Shown here piece by piece: positions 42,584 to 52,318 of a stretch of 64,000 bases of DNA (position 1 is the first letter of the stretch; each line of letters begins with the position of its first letter). Position numbers and translations under genes: made by a program. The stretch is from NCBI GenBank assembly GCA_934454405.1, contig CAKSFN010000009.1, forward strand, positions 1-64,000, given 5' to 3'. The DNA is from an uncultured Eubacteriales bacterium (GTDB taxonomy: Bacteria; Bacillota; Clostridia; Oscillospirales; UBA644). Below the pieces are notes generated by a model that was not told the origin of the DNA, did no database searches, and saw nothing but the letters and a program-made list of their open reading frames with translations.

Positions 42584-43975
42584 ATGAAACTTTCCGAACT
42601 TCTCAAAAACGGTGAATTCAAGGGACGGTATGATCCCGATACGGAAATCGAAAATGTTTGTTCACGCCTCGACGAGTGTGTTGACGGAAGTCTTTTTGTT
42701 GCCGTGTGCGGAAGCAGATTCGACGCGACCGAGCATATAAAAGAAGCTTTTGAAAAAGGCGCAAAGGCTGTTGTTACCGAAAAAAACGCCGTCGGAGAAA
42801 AGGTTTTGCTCTGTCAAAACGCTCTGTCCGCGCTGTCTGGCATCTGCGCCGCGGAGAGCGGAGACCCTCAAAAGGAGCTGACTCTTGTCGGCTTGACGGG
42901 AACGAACGGAAAAACGAGCGCGTCGTATATCCTTTCACATATAATGAACGGAGCGGGAGTGAAAACCGAGGTCATCGGTTCGGTGAATTTTGAAAACACG
43001 ACCCCCGAACCGCATATTTTTTACCCCGCGCTGAGAGAAATGAAGGACAGGGGAACACAAGCGGTCATCTGCGAGGCGTCTTCGCAGGGGCTTGCCCAGC
43101 GCCGTGTTGACCCGTGCCGTTTTCGCGTGGGTGAATTTCTCAATTTCGGAAGAGATCATCTCGATTATCACAAAACGCTGGCGGAATATTTCGAAAGCAA
43201 AAAAAGGCTGAAAGGCCTGTCCGATATATTTATAGTGAACGGCGACGACGGTCGCACAGCGTCTCTGATTTCCGACGGCGTAAAAACTTTTTCCGCGCTC
43301 GGACTTGCGGATTATTCGGCAAAAAACATTGTTCTGCAAGAGAGCGGAAGTGAGTTTTTGCTTGAACACAAAGGCGAAGAAATTCCGATACGGACGGGAC
43401 TTATCGGTATGTTTAACATTTATAACGCGCTTGCCGCGCTTGCTGCCGCTTCGGAGCTCGGGATACCTCTCACGGACGCCGCAAAGGCGCTTGAAACTCC
43501 CGTTGTTATTCCCGGCAGAATGGAACGCGTTCCCGTAAAAGCGCCGTTTTCGGTGTATGTGGATTACGCGCACACGCCGCAGGCGCTGACTTCCGCGCTT
43601 GTCGCATTGAGAAAAATAACCCGCGGCAGACTTATTGTCGTTTTCGGCTGCGGAGGGGACAGGGATAAAGAAAAACGCCCGATTATGGGCAGAAACGCCG
43701 CGAATTTTGCGGATTGCGTCATAGTGACTTCCGACAATCCCCGAACGGAGGACCCGGAGGCGATAATCAACGATATCGTCGCAGGCGCCGACAGAACCCG
43801 GTTTTCGGTCGTTTCAGACAGGCGCGCCGCGATAAACCTCGCTCTTTCGAAGGCGCGTGCGGGCGATACGGTTCTGATCGCCGGAAAAGGACACGAGAAA
43901 TATCAGATAACAGGTAAAAAAAGATTGCCGTTCGACGACGTTAAGACTGTTGCCGAATATGAATATGAAAGATGA
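42584..43975 (+). CDS. murE: UDP-MurNAc-tripeptide synthetase (meso-diaminopimelate adding)
   Basis: 463 residues with ATP loop LTGTNGKTSAS (about 104-114), NFGRDHLDYHKTLAEYFESK (carbamylated Lys region) and the DNPR motif at 384-387, which selects meso-diaminopimelate rather than lysine. Hence the organism probably has A1gamma-type peptidoglycan. ATG 42584 is preferred over TTG 42575 because GAAGGG spacing fits. Followed by murF after 24 bases. Confidence 0.95.
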   Translation: MKLSELLKNGEFKGRYDPDTEIENVCSRLDECVDGSLFVAVCGSRFDATEHIKEAFEKGAKAVVTEKNAVGEKVLLCQNALSALSGICAAESGDPQKELTLVGLTGTNGKTSASYILSHIMNGAGVKTEVIGSVNFENTTPEPHIFYPALREMKDRGTQAVICEASSQGLAQRRVDPCRFRVGEFLNFGRDHLDYHKTLAEYFESKKRLKGLSDIFIVNGDDGRTASLISDGVKTFSALGLADYSAKNIVLQESGSEFLLEHKGEEIPIRTGLIGMFNIYNALAALAAASELGIPLTDAAKALETPVVIPGRMERVPVKAPFSVYVDYAHTPQALTSALVALRKITRGRLIVVFGCGGDRDKEKRPIMGRNAANFADCVIVTSDNPRTEDPEAIINDIVAGADRTRFSVVSDRRAAINLALSKARAGDTVLIAGKGHEKYQITGKKRLPFDDVKTVAEYEYER

Positions 43976-43999
43976 AGAGATAAGAACGGAGAAAGAGTT

Positions 44000-45367
44000 A
44001 TGTTGCTTTCAGATGTAGGAAAAATGCTGAATGTCACTTGCAGAGGGGACTGCGAATTTGACGGTTTTGCGATAGATTCCCGCGCCGTCAAGAGGGGGAA
44101 TATGTTCGTATGTCTTCCCGGAGCACGGGTTGACGGTCACGATTTTGCGGCGATGGCTGAAGAAAACGGCGCCGCCTGCTTTCTTTGCGAAAGACCTCTC
44201 GACACTTCGCTTCCGTGCTGCATCGTTCCCGATTCTCTCAAAGGACTTCAGGATCTCGGAAGGGCATACCGTCTTGCTCTCGGCGTAAAGGTCGTGGCGG
44301 TCACGGGCAGCGTGGGAAAGACCACGACAAAAGAATATATTTCTTCCGTTTTGAGCCGCAGATACGGAACGCACAAGACAGAGGGCAACAAAAACAGCGA
44401 AACGGGAGTTCCGCTGACGCTGCTTGCCGTTTCTCCCGAGGACGAGGTCGTCGTTACCGAAATGGGAATGTCCGCAAAGGGCGAGATCTCCGTTCTGACG
44501 GATATTGCCCGTCCCGACGTCGCGGTCATCACCAATATCGGCGTTTCTCACATCGAGCATCTCGGCTCTCAGGAAAACATAATGCTTGCGAAGCTCGAAA
44601 TTCTTGAGGGGCTTTCGAAAAACGGAACGCTTATTCTCAATTACGATGACGAATATCTCCGCCACGCATATAACGACCTGTTGCTCGGAAAAATTCCGCA
44701 GAAGATAATCCGTTACGGTATAAACAATCCCGATTGCGATGTTGTCGCCTCCGAGATAGTTATGGAGGACAACAGCCTTCGCTTCTGTGTCAAAACGCCC
44801 GAAGGCGATATGACCGTCATAATGCCCTGCGAGGGAGTGCATAATGTTTATAATTCGCTTGCCGCCGTTTCCGTTGGACTCTGTATGGGCGTTTCGCTTG
44901 AAGATATCCGCGAGGGACTTGCCTCGTTCAAGGGCATTCCTCTCCGCCAGCAGACATACGTGCGCGACGGGCTGAACATAATCGAAGACTGCTACAACGC
45001 CAGCCCTTCTTCCATGAAGGCGGGGCTTGACGTTCTTCGCCGCAAAAACGGCAGAAAAATCGCGGTTCTCGGCGATATGCTCGAGCTCGGTATTTTCTCC
45101 GATGAAATGCACGAAAAAGTCGGCGCGATGCTCGGCGGAATAGACGCTCTTATCGCGTTCGGACATTTCAACGACAGTTACATTGCAGGTGCAAAAAACG
45201 CGGGCGTTGCGCCCGAAAACTGCTATTCGTGCGAAAATAACGAAGAAGCGGCTGTCATACTTTCAAAGATTGCAAAAGACGGCGATTATATCCTTATAAA
45301 GGCGAGCCGCGGTATGAGCGGTGAAAAAATCGCCGAAAAACTTTTTGAGATAAAGGAACAAAAATGA
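44000..45367 (+). CDS. murF: UDP-MurNAc-tripeptide:D-Ala-D-Ala ligase
   Basis: 455 residues with Mur-ligase ATP loop VTGSVGKTTTKEY, TEMGMSAKGEISVLTDIA, and DCYNASPSSMKAGLDVL, all typical of MurF. It adds D-Ala-D-Ala to complete the UDP-MurNAc pentapeptide in the cytoplasm. Its stop overlaps the following ATG by four bases. Confidence 0.95.
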   Translation: MLLSDVGKMLNVTCRGDCEFDGFAIDSRAVKRGNMFVCLPGARVDGHDFAAMAEENGAACFLCERPLDTSLPCCIVPDSLKGLQDLGRAYRLALGVKVVAVTGSVGKTTTKEYISSVLSRRYGTHKTEGNKNSETGVPLTLLAVSPEDEVVVTEMGMSAKGEISVLTDIARPDVAVITNIGVSHIEHLGSQENIMLAKLEILEGLSKNGTLILNYDDEYLRHAYNDLLLGKIPQKIIRYGINNPDCDVVASEIVMEDNSLRFCVKTPEGDMTVIMPCEGVHNVYNSLAAVSVGLCMGVSLEDIREGLASFKGIPLRQQTYVRDGLNIIEDCYNASPSSMKAGLDVLRRKNGRKIAVLGDMLELGIFSDEMHEKVGAMLGGIDALIAFGHFNDSYIAGAKNAGVAPENCYSCENNEEAAVILSKIAKDGDYILIKASRGMSGEKIAEKLFEIKEQK

Positions 45368-46362
45368 CTTTTTCTCTGTCGGCATCATCTCTTACGGCAA
45401 TTTCCGTTTCATTCGTTTTCTGCGTTTTGATTTGCTTTCTGCTTCTGCGTCCCGCGGAGCGGGTTATGTCGCGCCGCAAGATTTCCGTTGTCGAATATCC
45501 TTCGTGGCGCAAACGCGCAAACGATATTCCTCCCGTCGGCGGAGTGGCAGTCATCGCTTCGGCGTCGCTCGGCTTCCTGCTCGCTGCGGTTACGGGAGGC
45601 GGCATCGTTTCGGAATACGTCTTTTTGCTCGTCGTCGCGGTCCTGTTTGCCTCGATAGGGTTCACGGACGATATGCTGACGCTCACTCAAAACAGAAGAT
45701 TTTCGTTGCCGCGCTTCGTCGGCTCCGCTCTCAGGGCGGTTTTGGCGGTCGGTTTCGCCTTCTACTCATATAACCGCAACGGCGGCTATGTTTCATTTTT
45801 CGTTTTTTCCGACGGTGCGGATTTAGGCGTCTTCTATGTTCCGATCGCCGCTCTCGTCATTCTGTTTTTTACATTTTCCGCGCGGATCACAAACGGCTCG
45901 GACGGTTTAAACGCCGTGACCTGCATCCCCGTTTTTGCCTATCTTTCGCTTCTTGCGGTCGGACGTCAGGGAAGCGGCGACGCAAACGGAGCCTTTGTTT
46001 CCTTTTCGCTCCTCGGCGCCGTTCTCGGTTTTCTGATTTTCGGAAAAAGCCCCGCCCGTATTTTTGAAGGGCGCTCGGGAACGTCGTTCTGCGGCGCCTG
46101 CGCCGTTTTGCTCTGTTTTTTGATGAAATGCCCGTCGATAATTTTTGTCGTCGGCTTTATATGGCTCGTTCAGGGCTTAAGTTTTTTTCTTTCCCGCGCG
46201 GTGTACTTCATCACCCGCGGCAGACACAGGCTTTTGCCCGTCGCTCCGCTCGATTCTTTCCTGCGCAGCGCGGGAATTTCTGAAAAAACCGTTATTTTCA
46301 CATATTTTGCGATAGGCGTCATTTTTGCCGCGGTCGCGTATATTCTGACCGGAGGTCTTTGA
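45364..46362 (+). CDS. Divergent MraY/WecA-family protein in the mraY position
   Basis: 332 residues, about ten membrane helices, clearly of the polyprenyl-phosphate phospho-sugar transferase family: KRANDIPPVGGVAVIASA matches the N-terminal GG block, FTDD (D102, D103) the first acidic pair, and ITNGSDGLNAV (N177, D180) the second. However the third acidic motif, normally PAxxFMGDxGS, reads PARIFEGRSGTS with R237 for Asp; the Lys of DDxxK is Thr106; and the APIHHHFE loop reads APLDSFL. MraY makes lipid I from UDP-MurNAc-pentapeptide. Position between murF and ftsW, with four-base overlap to murF and one-base overlap to ftsW, says mraY, but activity is doubtful. Confidence 0.75.
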   Translation: MTFSLSASSLTAISVSFVFCVLICFLLLRPAERVMSRRKISVVEYPSWRKRANDIPPVGGVAVIASASLGFLLAAVTGGGIVSEYVFLLVVAVLFASIGFTDDMLTLTQNRRFSLPRFVGSALRAVLAVGFAFYSYNRNGGYVSFFVFSDGADLGVFYVPIAALVILFFTFSARITNGSDGLNAVTCIPVFAYLSLLAVGRQGSGDANGAFVSFSLLGAVLGFLIFGKSPARIFEGRSGTSFCGACAVLLCFLMKCPSIIFVVGFIWLVQGLSFFLSRAVYFITRGRHRLLPVAPLDSFLRSAGISEKTVIFTYFAIGVIFAAVAYILTGGL

Positions 46363-47564
46363 TGAAAGACAAAGCGCAGCAGAAAAAAAATCCGTTGCTC
46401 CGAAAAAAAGGATTGCCCATGTTCGACATTCCTTTCCTTGTCGGAGTTTTCGCGCTGCTTTTTACGGGGCTTGCCATGCTTTTTTCCGCGGGATACGCGG
46501 ACGCGCTGAACCGTTACGCAGACAGCTACCATTATATCAAAAGTCAGTTGTTCGCCGTTATGTTAGGCCTTATAACAATGCTTGTCGCTTCTTTTATCTC
46601 TTATAAATTCTACCGACGGTTCGCATGGCTTTTTTACGGCGTCTGCGTTGTGCTTCTCATCGCCGTTTTGATATTCGGAAAAGGAGAGCAGAAGCGCTGG
46701 CTCAACATCGGCTTTCAGTTCCAGCCCTCCGAACTTGCCAAGGTCGCCGTCGTGATGGCGCTTGCCGACTATATCGCGCGCAACCGCGACAATATGAAGC
46801 AGTTTGTGAAAGGCATAATCGTTCCCTGCATAATCTGGGGCGTTCCGTGTCTTCTCGTCGCTGTTGAAACGCACCTTTCGGGCGCGATACTTATCGCCGC
46901 GATAGGTATAATTATGATGATTGCCGGAGGCTGCCGCCTTGTCTTTCTTGCCGCCCCTGCCGCAGGCGCGGGCGTTCTGGGAACCGTGCTTGCTTTCAGC
47001 ATTCCTTATATGAAGGCAAGAATAGACACATGGCTCAACCCCGAAACGGACTTGCTCGGCGACGGCTGGCAGGTCTATCAGTCGCTGACCACCATCGGCT
47101 CGGGCGGTCTGTTCGGCTTCGGTTACGGAAAATCGAGACAAAAATATCTTTATATGTCGGAGCCGCAGAACGACTTCATCTTTTCTATCGTCTGCGAAGA
47201 GCTCGGCTGGATAGGTGCCGTGTTCGTTATCGCTCTGTTCGCATTTTTCATCTGGCGCGGCATTTACATCGCCATGCATGCACCGAACACTTTTTCATCC
47301 CTTATCGTTATGGGAATCATCGGCAAAACCGCCGTTCAGGTCATCTTTAACATCGCGGTCGTTACAGGCTCCGTTCCCGTTACGGGAGTTCCTCTTCCGT
47401 TTTTCAGCTTCGGAGGCACGGCTTTGACCGTTCTGCTGGCGGAGATAGGCCTTGTCTTGTATATTTCACGGTTCGCTACCGTTGAGAAGGGAAGCGAGCC
47501 CGCGCAGGAGAACAAAACGAGCGGCGCGGAAGAAGCGGCGACTGCGGAGGAGGGTAATATATGA
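46362..47564 (+). CDS. ftsW: SEDS peptidoglycan glycosyltransferase (FtsW/SpoVE)
   Basis: 400 residues, ten membrane helices. SEDS blocks are RWLNIGFQFQPSELAKVA, MSEPQNDFIFSIVCEELG (holding the catalytic-site Asp) and VTGSVPVTGVPLPFFSFGG. It polymerises glycan strands from lipid II with a class B PBP. ATG 46362 with GGAGG six bases upstream is chosen over TTG 46359. In a spore former this could be SpoVE. The usual murD between mraY and ftsW is absent. Confidence 0.93.
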   Translation: MKDKAQQKKNPLLRKKGLPMFDIPFLVGVFALLFTGLAMLFSAGYADALNRYADSYHYIKSQLFAVMLGLITMLVASFISYKFYRRFAWLFYGVCVVLLIAVLIFGKGEQKRWLNIGFQFQPSELAKVAVVMALADYIARNRDNMKQFVKGIIVPCIIWGVPCLLVAVETHLSGAILIAAIGIIMMIAGGCRLVFLAAPAAGAGVLGTVLAFSIPYMKARIDTWLNPETDLLGDGWQVYQSLTTIGSGGLFGFGYGKSRQKYLYMSEPQNDFIFSIVCEELGWIGAVFVIALFAFFIWRGIYIAMHAPNTFSSLIVMGIIGKTAVQVIFNIAVVTGSVPVTGVPLPFFSFGGTALTVLLAEIGLVLYISRFATVEKGSEPAQENKTSGAEEAATAEEGNI

Positions 47565-48673
47565 ATTATCTTATTGCCTGCGGAGGCACTTCCGGACATA
47601 TAAATCCCGCGATAGCGATAGCGGATGAGCTTCGCCGCCGCGACCCGGACGCAAAATTTATTTTTATCGGAATGAAGCGCAATCTCGAGTCTGAGCTTGT
47701 TCCGAGAGCCGGATATGAAATAAGGTTTATCGAAACCTCCGGTCTCAGCCGCGAGAAAAGCTTTGCCGGCGTGAGACACAACATTCGGATGGTAAAAAAA
47801 TTTCTCGCTTCAAAAAGAGCGGTAAAAAAGATAATCGACGGGTTTCATCCGAACGTCGCGATAGGAACGGGCGGATACGTTTCCGCTCCGGCGATACGCG
47901 CCGCCTGCGAAAAACATATTCCCACGGTCATTCACGAGCAGAACGCCTTTGCAGGCGTGGCAACGAAGATGCTCGCGGGCAGAGTTGACAGAATACTGCT
48001 GAGTTTCAAGCTTGCAAAGCCGATACAGGGCGTTGAAGAAAAAACGCGTCTTGTCGGAAATCCCGTCAGACGGGCGTTTTTGGAGCTTGACAGAAAAACC
48101 GCGCGCGCGGAGCTCGGGATTTCCGAAAACGAAATGGTAGTCCTTTCATGCGGCGGAAGCCTCGGCGCAACAACGCTGAACGAGGCGTTTGTCGGCTTCG
48201 CAAAAAAGGTTGCCGCCGACGGCACAATGAGCCTTTATCACGGCGCGTCACGGGATTATCAGGCGGTCTGTGACGCGTTGAAGGACGTTGAAAACAGAGA
48301 AAAAATACACGTTTTTGAGTATATATACAATATGCCGGAGCTTATGGCTGCGGCGGATCTTATCGTTTCCCGTTCCGGCGCAACATCTCTGACCGAAATC
48401 TCGGCGCTCGGACGCGCAAGCATTCTCGTGCCGTCTCCGAACGTGACCGAAAACCACCAGTATTTCAACGCAAAAACTTTCAGCGACGCAGGCGCGGCTG
48501 TTCTGCTTGAGGAAAAGGATCTTTCGCCCGAAAGCCTTTACGAAGCCGTAAACGGTGTGCTTTTCGATTCGGATAAACTGAATGCCATGGAACGCGCCGC
48601 AAAATCGCTGTTCAACGAAAGTTCCGTTTCCGATATTGCGGACGAGATTTTTGCCGTCGCGAAAAAGAAATAA
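47561..48673 (+). CDS. murG: UDP-GlcNAc:lipid I GlcNAc transferase
   Basis: 370 residues; GT-B fold with CGGTSGHINPAIAIADEL at the N terminus, IGTGGYVSAPAIRAA, HEQNAFAGVATKML and SRSGATSLTEISALGRASI in the nucleotide-binding half. It makes lipid II at the inner membrane face. ATG overlaps the ftsW stop by four bases. Confidence 0.96.
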   Translation: MNYLIACGGTSGHINPAIAIADELRRRDPDAKFIFIGMKRNLESELVPRAGYEIRFIETSGLSREKSFAGVRHNIRMVKKFLASKRAVKKIIDGFHPNVAIGTGGYVSAPAIRAACEKHIPTVIHEQNAFAGVATKMLAGRVDRILLSFKLAKPIQGVEEKTRLVGNPVRRAFLELDRKTARAELGISENEMVVLSCGGSLGATTLNEAFVGFAKKVAADGTMSLYHGASRDYQAVCDALKDVENREKIHVFEYIYNMPELMAAADLIVSRSGATSLTEISALGRASILVPSPNVTENHQYFNAKTFSDAGAAVLLEEKDLSPESLYEAVNGVLFDSDKLNAMERAAKSLFNESSVSDIADEIFAVAKKK

Positions 48674-48785
48674 CGCGCCTTCTCCGAATTGACGACCGAT
48701 GGCGGACAACCTGTTTTTTCCGCACCGTCTCTGCGTTTTCGCATATTATGTTAATGTCGAAAACTATGAGAGGAAAGAAAAAACG

Positions 48786-50048
48786 ATGTCAAGACTTGTA
48801 ATAAACGGGGGAAAACCTCTTTGCGGCGTGGTTCGCGTTCAGGGCGCGAAAAACAGCGTTCTTCCGATATTGGCTGCTTCGCTTCTCGCCGAAAACCCCT
48901 GTGTGATCTCGAACTGTCCGCATATCAGCGATGCCGACACCGCCGTTGAAATCCTCAACGCTCTCGGAGTTCGCGCGGAAAGGTATTCGGACAGAATTGA
49001 AACGGACGCGTCAAACGCCTTCAAATGCGTTATCCCCGACAGCCTTATGCGAAAAATGCGGTCCTCGATCGTGTTTCTCGGCGCGATAGTCTCAAAATGC
49101 GGCAGAGCGCGCGTCAGTTTTCCCGGCGGCTGCGATATCGGCTGCCGTCCGATAGATCTTCACATATCTTCGCTTGAAAAAATGAACATATCCGTCGTCG
49201 GCAAAAGCGGTTATCTCGAATGCAGAACGGACGGAATAAAAGGCGCGGAAATAAATCTTTCTTTTCCGAGTGTCGGCGCAACGGAGAACATTATGCTCGC
49301 CGCCTGCCGCGCGGACGGAAAAACCGTTATCGAAAACGCCGCGAGAGAGCCCGAGATAGTTGACCTTCAAAACTTTATCAACGCCATGGGCGGAAGGGTC
49401 AGCGGCGCGGGAACATCGAGAATAGAAGTGCTCGGCGTCAGACGTCTGCACGGCGCGACATATCGGATCATTCCGGACAGAATCGTGGCTTCAACCTATC
49501 TCTGCGCCGTTGCCGCAAGCCGCGGCTGCGCGTTGTTGAAGGACGTCAGACCGGACGATTTTTCGTCCGTGACGGCGCTTCTGCGCGATGCCGGCTGTAA
49601 AATCTCCGTTTACGGGGACAGCGTTTCCGTCGATTGCGAAAAGACGGAGAGAATACGGGGCGTTGATTCCGTTCGGACGATGCCGTATCCCGGTTTTCCG
49701 ACGGACGCGGGTTCTCCTTTCGTTGCCCTGATGTCACTTGCGAAGGGCTCTACGGTTTTTGTCGAAACCGTTTTCGAAAACAGATTCAAATATGTCGGAG
49801 AACTGCTCCGTATGGGCGCGGATATAAAAACCGAAGGCAGGGTAGCCGTTATCGACGGCGCGGAGAAACTGTTCGGAACAAGCGTCGAGGCTCACGACCT
49901 TCGCGGCGGAGCCGCGCTTTGCGTCGCCGCCGTTGCTGCGGAGGGCACCACCGTGATAAATCACGCGGAATACATACTTCGCGGTTACGAACATATAGAA
50001 AAAGATCTTCGCGATCTCGGCGCGGACATCGAATTTTTTGAGGACTGA
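48786..50048 (+). CDS. murA: UDP-GlcNAc 1-carboxyvinyltransferase
   Basis: 420 residues. QGAKNSVLPILAASLL near the start holds the conserved Lys-Asn; the catalytic Cys is C116 in FPGGCDIGCRPIDLH, the fosfomycin target in sensitive enzymes. It transfers enolpyruvate from PEP to UDP-GlcNAc, the first step of peptidoglycan synthesis. The start at MSRLVINGG follows AGAGGAAAG; the frame back to 48699 lacks a site. Firmicutes often have a second copy elsewhere. Confidence 0.95.
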   Translation: MSRLVINGGKPLCGVVRVQGAKNSVLPILAASLLAENPCVISNCPHISDADTAVEILNALGVRAERYSDRIETDASNAFKCVIPDSLMRKMRSSIVFLGAIVSKCGRARVSFPGGCDIGCRPIDLHISSLEKMNISVVGKSGYLECRTDGIKGAEINLSFPSVGATENIMLAACRADGKTVIENAAREPEIVDLQNFINAMGGRVSGAGTSRIEVLGVRRLHGATYRIIPDRIVASTYLCAVAASRGCALLKDVRPDDFSSVTALLRDAGCKISVYGDSVSVDCEKTERIRGVDSVRTMPYPGFPTDAGSPFVALMSLAKGSTVFVETVFENRFKYVGELLRMGADIKTEGRVAVIDGAEKLFGTSVEAHDLRGGAALCVAAVAAEGTTVINHAEYILRGYEHIEKDLRDLGADIEFFED

Positions 50049-50071
50049 AAATAAAAGAAAGGGGAGTTTCG

Positions 50072-50980
50072 ATGAAAGAGCAAAAACGCTTCGAAGACGA
50101 GGCTTCGGAAGAAGAGCTTTCCTCGGCGCAAATCAGAAGCCGCCGAAAAGCGGCGCGAAAAAAACGCATACTTCGCAACAGGCTGATCTTTGTCGGAATT
50201 CTTCTTTTGATTGCCGGAGTGATTGTTTTTCGCGTTTGCGTCGTCGCAAAAACAATAAACGTGACGAACGAAACCCCTTATTCCGACGAGCAGCTTTTGG
50301 CGGCGATGGACGAGGGAAAGGGAACTTTTCTGTTCTCCTTCAATGCGGAAAGTATCGCCGCGAAGCTTAAAACGGTCTATCCGTATGTCGGCTCCGTTGA
50401 AGTTAAAAAGCATTTTCCGACAACAGTAGATATCTCCTTCCGCGTTGCCGAAAGGGCGTTTGCGTTTGAAAAGGACGGAAATTTTGTTTATACGGACGCG
50501 GGGCTTCGCGTTCTTGAAATCACGAAAACGCCCGACAGCTCCGTTTTGACCGTGACAGGCGCGGATATCGGAAAATATGAAAAAGGAAAAACGCTGGACA
50601 CGGAAGTTTTTATTTACGGCGATTTTATCTCGGATTTGAAAAACCGGGCAGATAAAAACGGTCTGGGTGTCGTGACAAAGATAGATTTGACCAAGAAATA
50701 CAGGATAGCGTTTCTGCTGAACGGCAAAACGACCGTTATTCTCGGCGATTTTTCCGATTTGGACAAGAAGTTCGACACCCTTAAATATATCGTCGGGGAA
50801 AACGATCCCTCCGTTATCGCAACGATAAACGTCAAAAATTACAAACGCGGAAAATACTCCCTCGGCTCGGAAATATTTTCGGCCGAAGCCGTTGTCGAGC
50901 CGTCTTCGGCCGCAACCGAATCGACGGAACAGCCTTCCGTCCCCGACGGTACATCATACAATTCGGACGTCGAACCGTAA
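50072..50980 (+). CDS. ftsQ: FtsQ/DivIB-type division protein with POTRA domain
   Basis: 302 residues: Arg/Lys-rich cytoplasmic N terminus (RSRRKAARKKRILRNR), one membrane helix (LIFVGILLLIAGVIVFRVCV), a POTRA domain (about 70-135, TINVTNETPYSDEQLL; VEVKKHFPTTVDISFRVAER) and a beta domain, ending in an acidic Ser/Thr-rich tail. It scaffolds the divisome with FtsL and FtsB. AAAGGGGAG precedes the ATG. Followed by ftsZ with its own promoter; ftsA is not between them. Confidence 0.88.
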   Translation: MKEQKRFEDEASEEELSSAQIRSRRKAARKKRILRNRLIFVGILLLIAGVIVFRVCVVAKTINVTNETPYSDEQLLAAMDEGKGTFLFSFNAESIAAKLKTVYPYVGSVEVKKHFPTTVDISFRVAERAFAFEKDGNFVYTDAGLRVLEITKTPDSSVLTVTGADIGKYEKGKTLDTEVFIYGDFISDLKNRADKNGLGVVTKIDLTKKYRIAFLLNGKTTVILGDFSDLDKKFDTLKYIVGENDPSVIATINVKNYKRGKYSLGSEIFSAEAVVEPSSAATESTEQPSVPDGTSYNSDVEP

Positions 50981-51096
50981 TTTCGGAAATAAAGTAAGTT
51001 TTTCCCCGAAAATAGTCAGTCGCTTCGCTTCTTGTGACAAAAAACGAAATTTTTTTAGATTTTATGTCGCGCAAAGCAGAAAATCGATGAAAAGTG

Positions 51097-51125
51097 TTGA
51101 CTATCTCGGTCAAATATGCTATATT
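51097..51125 (+). promoter_or_regulatory. Promoter for ftsZ
   Basis: TTGACT (51097-51102), 17 bases, TATATT (51120-51125), 42 bases before the ftsZ ATG, giving it expression apart from the dcw read-through. Confidence 0.8.
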
Positions 51126-51166
51126 ATATTCGTATATAACCGTACATAATGAAAGGATGTAGACAA

Positions 51167-52318
51167 ATGGCATTCAAAAGTTTGGAAGATAAAACGCTGG
51201 TCAATATCAAGGTTATCGGAGTCGGCGGCGGCGGAAACAACGCCGTTGACGGAATGATTCAGTCCGAAGTCAGAGACGTTGAATTCATTGATATCAACAC
51301 CGATTGCCAACAGCTTGAAAAGCGTTCTCTCGCTCCCGTCAAGATTCCCATAGGCGAAAAGATTACCCGCGGTTTCGGCGCAGGCGCAGATCCCGAGGTC
51401 GGCAGAAAAGCCGCCGAGGAAAGCCGTGACGCCATCGCGTCCGCCATCAAAGGCGCGGATATGATTTTCCTGACTGCCGGCATGGGCGGCGGAACCGGTA
51501 CGGGTGCTTCTCCTCTCGTTGCGCAGATCGCAAAGGAATCCGGTATCCTGACGGTTGCCATAGTAACGAGACCGTTCAATTTTGAAGGAAAAACCAAGAT
51601 AGAAAAAGCGGAAAAAGGTATTGAAGACCTTCTCAAACAGGTTGACACTCTTGTTGTTATCCCGAACGAGAACCTCAAGCTTGTTTCCGAAAGCAGAGTT
51701 ACGATGCTCAACGCGTTCAAGATTGCGGACAATGTTCTTAAAGAAGGCGTTGAGTCCATCACCACGCTTATTCAGAGCCAGGGTATAATCAACCTTGACT
51801 TCAACGATATCACCGCGATCCTTAAAGATGCGGGCAAGGCTCACTGGTGCGTTCAGTCCGCAAAAGGCAAGGATAAGGCTGAAACCGTTGCAAATGCGGT
51901 TATTCAGTCCCCGCTGCTTGAATCTTCCATCAAGGGCGCGAGAGGCGTTATCCTTTACTTTAATGCCGACACCGAAGTTACGATGGAAGACATCGAGCTT
52001 GCAGCGCAGATAATCAGAGAAAACGCCGCTCCCGACGCGAACATTATCTGGGGCGTTAACCTTGACGATACGCTTGAGGACGAGCTTCAGGTGACCGTTA
52101 TCGCAACTCGTTTTGAGGATGAGGACAAGTCTTTCGGAACACAGCCCGTAACGAACGCCGCTTATATCGCGCCTTCCAGAGTGGCTCCCGAAATTCCCGC
52201 TCCGGCGGCTCCGGTAAACGCCGCACCCGTCGCTCCCGCGGCTCCCGTTGCTCCCGTTTCGACGGACGACGATGACGAGTTTCTTAAACTGCTCAACGAT
52301 ATAACCAAGGGCAACTGA
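51167..52318 (+). CDS. ftsZ: Cell division GTPase FtsZ
   Basis: 383 residues. IGVGGGGNNAVDGMI binds nucleotide; the tubulin signature GGGTGTG is at 107-113; NLDFNDITAILKDAG is the T7-loop region. After about residue 315 comes an Ala/Pro/Val-rich linker and a conserved end DDDEFLKLLNDITKGN that would bind partner proteins. AAAGGATG precedes the ATG at 51167. It assembles the Z ring. Confidence 0.97.
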   Translation: MAFKSLEDKTLVNIKVIGVGGGGNNAVDGMIQSEVRDVEFIDINTDCQQLEKRSLAPVKIPIGEKITRGFGAGADPEVGRKAAEESRDAIASAIKGADMIFLTAGMGGGTGTGASPLVAQIAKESGILTVAIVTRPFNFEGKTKIEKAEKGIEDLLKQVDTLVVIPNENLKLVSESRVTMLNAFKIADNVLKEGVESITTLIQSQGIINLDFNDITAILKDAGKAHWCVQSAKGKDKAETVANAVIQSPLLESSIKGARGVILYFNADTEVTMEDIELAAQIIRENAAPDANIIWGVNLDDTLEDELQVTVIATRFEDEDKSFGTQPVTNAAYIAPSRVAPEIPAPAAPVNAAPVAPAAPVAPVSTDDDDEFLKLLNDITKGN

